Source: Bacteroidia bacterium (lineage in GTDB: Bacteria > Bacteroidota > Bacteroidia > NS11-12g > UBA9320). From it: a stretch of 14,309 nt of DNA. The first letter of the stretch is position 1, and every line of letters begins with the position of its first letter. Below, one piece after another: positions 1 to 6,048 of the stretch. The position numbers and the translations under genes are program-made. The stretch lies in NCBI GenBank assembly GCA_022425465.1, contig JAKMFK010000047.1, positions 1 to 14,309 on the forward strand. The letters run 5' to 3'. Under the pieces are notes generated by a model. The model did no database searches. It was not told the DNA's origin and saw only the letters and a list, made by a program, of their open reading frames with translations.

Positions 1-975
1 AGATAATAAAGACACGCCAAATTGTGACCGTATTTCAAAGTTACTAGAAATCGATTGTTTGTAGCCAAAATTTAGAGGGATCTCAATAAAATGATACAAA
101 TTTGACCCAACGTGGTTTACATCAACATATGCTAATGGATTAAGTGGGGCGTAATCTGTTATTTCACCATTGGTTACAATAGGAAATTCTGTAATTGTAT
201 ACTTATAGTTCAAGTATTCCGATCGCTGTGTTAAATAAAGCCCACTTGAGATAAATATTTTAGGACTTATATGATACGATAGGTTAATTCCGAAGTTGTT
301 AGCAAATGATGATTTCTCTTGATTTCCAATGTATTGGTTGTAGTTGCGATTGATTAATCCAGAAAGACTATTATTTTCTTGAATAATTTTATTTGATACG
401 CTAGGAGTAAATGACAGGCCATATTCCCACCCTTTAAAAGTTGATTTTATATTATTTGATTTTTCTACATTAGAAATTGGATATATTATAATTTTTTCAA
501 AGTTGAAATCTTGTTGTTCTATACTAATTGCTTTGATTGCCTTTGATTTAATTTTTATAATGAATTCATCGTGATGTGAATTTGATAATTTTAGATCATT
601 TTTTGGAATGACTGAATTGTTTAAAACGATTTTATCCGTTGGATGTATTTTGGGAATTATATCATTTGTTGTTTCAATCGTCAAATCTAGACTCATAGGA
701 TTTTCTACCTTAGCGTCTATAGGTTTGTTTTCAAGGGTGTCAATACTATTGTCTATTTGCAACGCAATTTTTGATGGATTATCATAAACTATATAAGTAA
801 TTACAGAACTAAAAAACATTAATGCAACAAAAGACCACAGGACTATTATGCGTCTTTTTCTGCTATTTAATTTTTGTTCAATAGCATCCCAATCAGAGCT
901 TTGCACTATGCCGCTATGTGGCACGTCAGCTACTGCTTTTTTAAGAATACTATCAATTTGTTTTAATTTATCCAA
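1..975 (-). CDS. Partial dual-membrane anti-sigma-like protein with outer-membrane beta-barrel (Dma-like)
   Basis: An open frame of 325 codons runs to the window edge, so the C-terminus is missing. The only plausible start is TTG at 973-975: an in-frame TAA lies a few codons upstream and no ATG occurs before the membrane helix. Residues 1-40 form a short cytoplasmic head with the SSDWDAIEQKL pattern (residues 26-36) seen at the N-terminus of many Bacteroidota sigma-partner proteins. Arginines and lysines at 39-42 precede one hydrophobic helix at about 43-64. A polar, Asn/Lys/Ile-rich linker follows to about 180. From GWEYGLSFTP (182-191) onward the alternating pattern and the YHFIEIPLNFGYK stretch (294-306) are typical of a small outer-membrane barrel. 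The gene starts 8 nt after the sigma gene stops, so the two are almost certainly co-transcribed. By analogy with Dma proteins of Bacteroides thetaiotaomicron it would hold the sigma factor at the inner membrane and sense the outer membrane. Alternatively it is a plain PorT-like barrel protein. Anti-sigma activity is inferred. Confidence 0.8.
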   Translation of the reverse strand, partial: MDKLKQIDSILKKAVADVPHSGIVQSSDWDAIEQKLNSRKRRIIVLWSFVALMFFSSVITYIVYDNPSKIALQIDNSIDTLENKPIDAKVENPMSLDLTIETTNDIIPKIHPTDKIVLNNSVIPKNDLKLSNSHHDEFIIKIKSKAIKAISIEQQDFNFEKIIIYPISNVEKSNNIKSTFKGWEYGLSFTPSVSNKIIQENNSLSGLINRNYNQYIGNQEKSSFANNFGINLSYHISPKIFISSGLYLTQRSEYLNYKYTITEFPIVTNGEITDYAPLNPLAYVDVNHVGSNLYHFIEIPLNFGYKQSISSNFEIRSQFGVSLLS

Positions 976-983
976 TCTAAATT

Positions 984-1517
984 TTATTTTTTACGCTTCA
1001 GTTTAGCGTTTAACATTGAACGACCTCTGGAAAGTCTGCTTTTTGATGATCCTTCAGAAATCCCTAATTGCTTGGCTATTTCTTTATGGCTTAGTCCGTC
1101 TATGGCATACATATTTAACACTGTTTTATATATTTCAGGTAATTCATTTAATGCTTTGATAACTATTTTGGCTTCTATGTCTTCACTTATGGGTTCTCCA
1201 TCATAATCTGCTTTCTCAAATTTAGTGTCAAACTCGTAGTGGCTGTATTTGTTTCTACCTATTCGATTTCTATTTAAAGCTAAGTTGATAAATATCCTTG
1301 TCATCCAGGTATCTATTTTACTATTTCCTTTAAAGGATTTAATACTAGTTAATACTTTGTAGTATCCATCCTGTAAAAGGTCTTTGGCATCTTCTTGGTT
1401 TTTACAATACCTCATACACACTGCCATCATCTTATTGGCATACTTTTCAAAGAGCATTTTTTGTGCAGATCGATCGTGTTCCTTACATCTTCGTATAAGT
1501 TCTTCTTCACTTATCAA
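984..1517 (-). CDS. ECF RNA polymerase sigma factor
   Basis: The protein has 177 residues, the usual size for an extracytoplasmic-function sigma factor. Region 2 covers about residues 23-90, with the DAKDLLQDGYYKVL core-binding segment (43-56) and the KIDTWMTRIFINLALNRNR segment (67-85) that reads the -10 box. Region 4 covers about 118-172, with a helix-turn-helix around 142-165 (LSHKEIAKQLGISEGSSKSRL). A short acidic linker joins them, and no region 1.1 or 3 is present. The start is TTG at 1515-1517: an in-frame TAA lies just upstream and no ATG fits. There is no clear Shine-Dalgarno sequence. The gene has its own ECF-type promoter (1535-1567), nearly identical to that of the surface protein gene next door, which points to autoregulation. 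The next gene, 8 nt downstream, encodes its likely membrane-bound regulator. Family assignment is firm; the regulon is inferred. Confidence 0.93.
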   Translation of the reverse strand: MISEEELIRRCKEHDRSAQKMLFEKYANKMMAVCMRYCKNQEDAKDLLQDGYYKVLTSIKSFKGNSKIDTWMTRIFINLALNRNRIGRNKYSHYEFDTKFEKADYDGEPISEDIEAKIVIKALNELPEIYKTVLNMYAIDGLSHKEIAKQLGISEGSSKSRLSRGRSMLNAKLKRKK

Positions 1518-1534
1518 TTTGCGTATGTATTAAT

Positions 1535-1567
1535 ATTAGACACTATTTAGAGGTATAGGTTGCAAAA
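1535..1567 (-). promoter_or_regulatory. Putative ECF-type promoter of the sigma factor gene
   Basis: On the minus strand TTTTGCAAC (1559-1567), a 15-nt spacer and GTGTCTAAT (1535-1543) precede the sigma gene. The same two 9-mers recur upstream of the surface protein gene with a 14-nt spacer. An AAC-containing upstream box and a GTC-containing downstream box are the known form of ECF promoters. Transcription would begin close to the TTG start, leaving a leader of roughly 10 nt. The upstream box lies only a few bases after the T-run of the preceding terminator. Confidence 0.65.
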
Positions 1568-1570
1568 GAA

Positions 1571-1608
1571 CAAAAAAAAAGCTCTCCATTTGGAGAGCTT
1601 TTTTTTGA
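1571..1608 (-). terminator. Intrinsic terminator after the surface protein gene, possibly bidirectional
   Basis: GCTCTCCA (1581-1588) and TGGAGAGC (1591-1598) form a perfect 8-bp stem around two T residues (a four-base loop if the closing pair opens). The minus-strand transcript continues into nine consecutive T from 1580 down to 1572, the classic intrinsic form. A run of T also follows on the plus strand, so the hairpin could stop transcription in both directions. It lies 14 nt past the surface protein stop codon and separates that gene from the sigma operon. Confidence 0.9.
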
Positions 1609-1621
1609 TAGGGCTAAATTC

Positions 1622-4600
1622 TTAGTTATTCAAGATAATTTTCTTGGTAACGATAACTCCGTTCAGGTTCATCTTCACGTAGTACATTCCATTTGTATTT
1701 CCTTGAAGGTTCACTGAGAATCTTCCGTTGCTTACTTTACCATTAGCTACTTCAGCTACTTGCTGACCCATGGTGTTGAAGATTGCTATGAATACTTCTT
1801 CATTTTCTGGTAGGTTAACATTGATGTTAACTGGTCCATTTGTTGGGTTTGGAGATACATTAATCATATCCTCCAATGCTAGGTCGCTGATTCCATTAAC
1901 CAATACTTGGTGATCGTAATCTACATCAAAGTATAGTGTGAACTCTCTTGACATGTTTCCTGAGTTATCCTCTGTCTTGAAGATCACTGAGTATAATCCA
2001 GCTTCTTCCAGGTTCAAGTCATTGAATACCAAAGTATGGTTCAATCTCAAGTCTGCAGGTGAGTCGTAGTTGTCAGAGAAGTTTACAAAGTTGATTGCAT
2101 CTACCTTTGATCCTACTCCTATTTTCACGACTCCTCCTACTTTACCTGTGATCTCTGGTGCGATATCATCGATTACATTTACCGTTCTAACTTTTACTGA
2201 CACGTTTCCTGCAGCATCTGTTGCTGTGTATGTATCTTGGTAAGTTCCTAGTGTATATGCATCTACATTCGATGTACTTGTCAAACTAATTTGAGTGTTG
2301 TCATATAAGTTATCTGAAGCACTCGCACTTATAGGTGTGTATGGTGTATTTACTCGGTGGTTTACTACATCTAGTGTACGTAAATCAATTACTGGTGGGA
2401 TGTAATCTCTCACTACATAATCAATACATTGTGTTGCTACGTTTCCACTTTCATCAGTTGCTGTATAGGTTACTGACGTTGTTCCTTGGAATCGCGTATC
2501 TACCGATGCTCCTCCGTTGCTTGCTGCTGGATTTGCTGTAAACACTAACCCATCTCCAATGCTATTGTAGTTATCCGCTGCCGAAGTTACATCAGCAAAA
2601 ATGTTTTGTAGCTGTACGTCCACTGTCCAACATGCAGTTGATTTATCTGCATTTGGATTGTCGATTACAGGTACTTGTGTATCTACCACTCGTACAATTC
2701 GTACATCTGATGATGCATTTCCTTGATTATCCATAACGCTATAAGTTATCGTGTACTCACCAAGTGTATTTACATCTACTTCTCCCGATACAACTATCGC
2801 ACTTGAGATGTTTCCTTCTTTGTTATCGATAGCTACTGCTGGTAAATCTACCCATGCTGTTCCTACTTCTATAGTTGTGTCTGCTGCTCCCGTAATAGTA
2901 ATTACTGGTGGAGTTTGATCCGACACAACATAAACTACTCTAGTTACTGGCAATGCCTCATTTCCTGATGCATCCATTGCAAAGTAGGTCTCGTAGTAGA
3001 TTCCTGGTAATGTCTGATCTACATCTGAAGATACCGTGATATTATTGGTAATATCTCCTTGTGATGGGTCATTTGCAGTTGCTCCTGGCGATACATAGTT
3101 TACATCTGCTTGTGTAGCTACCTGCTCAATGTATAAGGTATCTGCATCAATAAGTGTAATTACTGGCATATCACCATCATTCACTACTTGGATAGCATAG
3201 TCCTCAAACTCTCCAATTCGGTTTGCACTTGCACTAGTAGTTGCTCCACATGGTAAGTTGTCATCTGAACCATAAGAAACACCCACTCTCATTAGTGTTT
3301 TTGAAGCAAATGCTCCTGTGATTGTAGGCACTGTGAAGCTTCCTGTCCAGCTTAATGTGCTAGCCTGAGTCTCTGTACCTACTAGCTCTCCTGCATCATC
3401 AAAATCACCATCTACGTTCCAATCAATCCATACTTTTCTGTTCATGGTGTTTACGTTGGTGTTTCGCTTAATTGTGAAGTTGTACTTTCCTCCAAAGTTT
3501 AATGATGTGGTTCCTAAATCGGTGTAATCGGTGTACTCATGACCCGCTCCTGATTCACTTGTATTTTCAAACTTATCTCCTGAAATAGGATCTTCAATAC
3601 TTACATAATTGATTCCTACGTCATCTGATGTAGTCACTCCAATTACAGGTGTACAGTGTGATACTACTACAATGTATGCCGTCTTTACAACTGTCGCTTC
3701 GGATGCTGCAGAGTCGACACTGTTGTATCCTTTACACTGAACCGTATAAGTTCCCGGTGTATTGAATTTGAATGAACGTACATTAGATGTAGTTGCCGCT
3801 GGTGCATTAGCTACTACATCTGTTCCGCTGTTAGGGAAGAATGTCCACTCCCAGTTATTAGCCTTATCACTTGTTGCAGTGAAGGTCACATCTCCGCCCA
3901 ATGCTGGTCGTTGTGTGTTGGCTGTAAAATCTAAATTCGTTGTAGAGTTTGGTTCAACTACATCAAACGTACGACTCTTTGTGCTTGTTCTTCCATCACA
4001 TGCAATTACTTTAAGTTCTAGGGTATATTTTCCATTCGTTAAGAACGTATATGAGAAATCTTTAGTAGTTGCAGAGGTGTTTACTGGACCTGTTAATGTC
4101 CACTCAAACTTGGTACTTCCTTCTGCATTAGCTGAAGTATTACCAAAAGCTACATTTACTGCATTATACAACGTAGTAGATGGGTAGCTATAATCAGCTA
4201 TAGGTGCTGCAGCTGTTCCTGCTACACTTGTCCAATTGGCTGTAAATCCTGCTGCAGTTGCTCCATTAGTAGATGTCCATAGCATGTACATCGCTCCTGA
4301 ACTAGCCGTAACTGTTCCTGACGGGGCATTTCCTGAAGTAAATCCATTTCCGGTATGCAAAGGTGTTCCTAGTGCATTCACACCGTCATAAATCTTAAGT
4401 GTTGCGTTAGCTCTTAGGTCAAATGAGGTAAAGTCTAAACTTACACTTGATGCACCACATGGGGCGATCAATGCTTCTGTAGTCTTATTATTACCATAGT
4501 TACCTGTTGGACCTCCATCGTCATAGATGGTTCCCGCTGATACGTTAATGACGTTAGCTGGTAAAGCTGTTCCTGCTCCCATGTTGTAGCTTGAACGTTG

Positions 4601-5806
4601 AATCGTAACATAACCTACCTTTTTAGCGTCGTTTCCAGCACCAATACTATTAGATGCAGTTAAGTAAACATCCCAGACTCCAATAGGAACTGCTCCCATA
4701 AAGTTTCCTGTAATTACGCTTGGGCTTTTATTTACATAAGGATCTCCACCTCGAAGTGCGGCAATATCATCTCCATCCAAGGTATCTAAAGTTGTTGGGT
4801 TAACAAATACCCAGTTCCAATAGGTAGGACCATTGGTACTCAAATCCGTAAGCTGAACCGACTCAAATATCTCATATACACTCTTATCTGCAATAAAATC
4901 AGATACCGGTGGTGCAGTTGGGGAAGTAATTGTAATTTTTTTAGTGATTGAGTCAACACCGTTACAATTGGCACTAACTAGTTTTACATCATAAGTACCT
5001 GCAGTAGAGAAAACATGAGTGGTATTGGTTGAGCTGTAGGAAGCACCATCCATTGACCAACTGTGTGAAATATATCCTTCTTGGTTTGCATTGTTAAACT
5101 TTACAGGAGTACCGAGATATGCAGTAGCAGGACTTACAAAGTCTGCAACTGTTGTTGACGGAGCAACATAATCACAAGTGTAATCTTCAGTTTCACCATA
5201 ATAGTTTTGTTGACTATGACTTCCAGAACCCTGTCGTCTGAAGTTGTAATCTGTTCTTACACGTAACCTAACAGTTCCTGTAGTTCCTCCACATGGGACA
5301 GTAAAGTTAAAACTTCTTTTGCCATTGTGGGGTATTAATATATTATTTGGCACAACCCATTCTCCTGCATCAGCAAAATCTTTATCTCCATTGTAATCTA
5401 TCCAAACCCCTAAGCTAGCTGTGTACCATGTTGAGTTGTTTGGATTAGAAGAACCTACTGTCATTTTGTAAGTAGATCCAGCACTTAAATTGAAAGCTGT
5501 TGTGGGCTCAATAAGATTGTAGTGTGCAGCACCTGTTACGTTGACATTAGGGTTTTGGGTACACCCGTCTGAACTTTTCGAGTAAACAACATTTCCATTA
5601 AGATCTTCGATAACAACCTCGTTGATTGATGAATATCTTGTGTAAGTGACACCTGTACCTCTATTATACTGACATCCGTAAGTATGTTTTGGTTGATTGT
5701 AACTTTGAGCTTCTGCTACAAAGTTTAATAAGAGCAAAGACAAGATTGTTAATGCTTTGCTAATCAGGCTTTTAAAAGCCGGCAATTGAGTATTTGTTTT
5801 TACCAT
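1622..5806 (-). CDS. Large secreted multidomain surface protein with T9SS C-terminal sorting domain
   Basis: This 1394-residue protein has a signal peptide (1-33, cleavage probably after AEA). By eye the following domains are: GEVED domain (about 43-214, GETEDY at 204-209), two PKD-like domains (219-295, 299-403), a CUB-like domain (404-529, IYDG at 472-475), two more PKD-like domains (533-618, 622-716), a second GEVED domain (718-876, GEFEDY at 865-870), five HYR/DUF5011-type Ig-like repeats (880-1296, recurring D.SGN motifs) and a type A T9SS sorting domain (about 1310-1394, SPNPTNGPVNI). Both GEVED domains hold Asp-rich loops (137-148 and 795-806) that look able to bind calcium. No enzyme domain is visible. 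The protein is probably exported by the Sec and type IX systems and anchored on or released from the surface as an adhesin or matrix protein. An ECF-type promoter lies upstream and a strong terminator downstream, so it is monocistronic. Codons favour AAC, ATC and AAG near the 3' end, unlike neighbouring genes, which may reflect high expression. The binding target is unknown. Confidence 0.93.
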   Translation of the reverse strand: MVKTNTQLPAFKSLISKALTILSLLLLNFVAEAQSYNQPKHTYGCQYNRGTGVTYTRYSSINEVVIEDLNGNVVYSKSSDGCTQNPNVNVTGAAHYNLIEPTTAFNLSAGSTYKMTVGSSNPNNSTWYTASLGVWIDYNGDKDFADAGEWVVPNNILIPHNGKRSFNFTVPCGGTTGTVRLRVRTDYNFRRQGSGSHSQQNYYGETEDYTCDYVAPSTTVADFVSPATAYLGTPVKFNNANQEGYISHSWSMDGASYSSTNTTHVFSTAGTYDVKLVSANCNGVDSITKKITITSPTAPPVSDFIADKSVYEIFESVQLTDLSTNGPTYWNWVFVNPTTLDTLDGDDIAALRGGDPYVNKSPSVITGNFMGAVPIGVWDVYLTASNSIGAGNDAKKVGYVTIQRSSYNMGAGTALPANVINVSAGTIYDDGGPTGNYGNNKTTEALIAPCGASSVSLDFTSFDLRANATLKIYDGVNALGTPLHTGNGFTSGNAPSGTVTASSGAMYMLWTSTNGATAAGFTANWTSVAGTAAAPIADYSYPSTTLYNAVNVAFGNTSANAEGSTKFEWTLTGPVNTSATTKDFSYTFLTNGKYTLELKVIACDGRTSTKSRTFDVVEPNSTTNLDFTANTQRPALGGDVTFTATSDKANNWEWTFFPNSGTDVVANAPAATTSNVRSFKFNTPGTYTVQCKGYNSVDSAASEATVVKTAYIVVVSHCTPVIGVTTSDDVGINYVSIEDPISGDKFENTSESGAGHEYTDYTDLGTTSLNFGGKYNFTIKRNTNVNTMNRKVWIDWNVDGDFDDAGELVGTETQASTLSWTGSFTVPTITGAFASKTLMRVGVSYGSDDNLPCGATTSASANRIGEFEDYAIQVVNDGDMPVITLIDADTLYIEQVATQADVNYVSPGATANDPSQGDITNNITVSSDVDQTLPGIYYETYFAMDASGNEALPVTRVVYVVSDQTPPVITITGAADTTIEVGTAWVDLPAVAIDNKEGNISSAIVVSGEVDVNTLGEYTITYSVMDNQGNASSDVRIVRVVDTQVPVIDNPNADKSTACWTVDVQLQNIFADVTSAADNYNSIGDGLVFTANPAASNGGASVDTRFQGTTSVTYTATDESGNVATQCIDYVVRDYIPPVIDLRTLDVVNHRVNTPYTPISASASDNLYDNTQISLTSTSNVDAYTLGTYQDTYTATDAAGNVSVKVRTVNVIDDIAPEITGKVGGVVKIGVGSKVDAINFVNFSDNYDSPADLRLNHTLVFNDLNLEEAGLYSVIFKTEDNSGNMSREFTLYFDVDYDHQVLVNGISDLALEDMINVSPNPTNGPVNINVNLPENEEVFIAIFNTMGQQVAEVANGKVSNGRFSVNLQGNTNGMYYVKMNLNGVIVTKKIILNN

Positions 5807-5844
5807 AATAATTAGTTTGTTACGTTCTTTAAAAAATTGAATTT

Positions 5845-5852
5845 CAAATATA
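5845..5852 (-). promoter_or_regulatory. TAnnTTTG-like motif in the leader of the surface protein gene
   Basis: The minus strand reads TATATTTG, an exact match to the Bacteroidota housekeeping -7 consensus, 38 nt upstream of the ATG. No TTG box stands at the usual distance upstream, and the motif falls just downstream of the ECF-type -10 box. It may be a secondary promoter or chance in AT-rich DNA. Confidence 0.25.
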
Positions 5853-5856
5853 TAGA

Positions 5857-5888
5857 ATTAGACACGCTTTTCTTGAATAGTTGCAAAA
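5857..5888 (-). promoter_or_regulatory. Putative ECF-type promoter of the surface protein gene
   Basis: On the minus strand TTTTGCAAC (5880-5888), 14 nt, then GTGTCTAAT (5857-5865). Both boxes are identical to those before the sigma factor gene. Transcription would start near 5850 and give a leader of about 43 nt before the ATG. The shared element suggests that the adjacent sigma factor controls this gene. Confidence 0.65.
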
Positions 5889-5917
5889 AAAATTAGATAA
5901 AGTTTCTTGCAATTATT

Positions 5918-5939
5918 ATTACCCTAATTCAAGGGTAAT
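5918..5939. repeat. Inverted repeat between the divergent genes
   Basis: ATTACCCT (5918-5925) and AGGGTAAT (5932-5939) are perfect 8-bp arms around a 6-nt centre. No T-run follows on either strand, so it is not an intrinsic terminator. It lies about 30 bp upstream of the surface protein promoter and about 110 bp before the helicase gene. It could be an operator for a dimeric regulator. The rest of 5807-6048 is AT-rich and shows no gene. Confidence 0.5.
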
Positions 5940-6031
5940 TCTAGTTCAATCAGAACCGTCAATTGTTTATTATTAAAATGTTCTCAAATTTTGGCTAATT
6001 TTCAATATGAATATTTTTGAATAAATCCTTT

Positions 6032-6039
6032 TACATTCG
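6032..6039 (+). promoter_or_regulatory. Weak -7-like element before the helicase-nuclease gene
   Basis: TACATTCG differs from TAnnTTTG at one position and ends 9 nt before the ATG. The other TAnnTTTG motifs in the window also stand close to their start codons. No TTG box is found at the normal spacing upstream, so support is weak. Confidence 0.25.
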
Positions 6040-6048
6040 AATAAAGTT

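Noticed and set aside
2335..4187. Plus-strand open frames at 2335-2541 and 3762-4187, opposite the surface protein gene
   Set aside because: They lie antisense to a long gene with clear domains, have low-complexity or unfamiliar translations, and show no promoter or start context. They follow from the lack of stop codons opposite Thr/Val/Ala/Asn-rich coding sequence.
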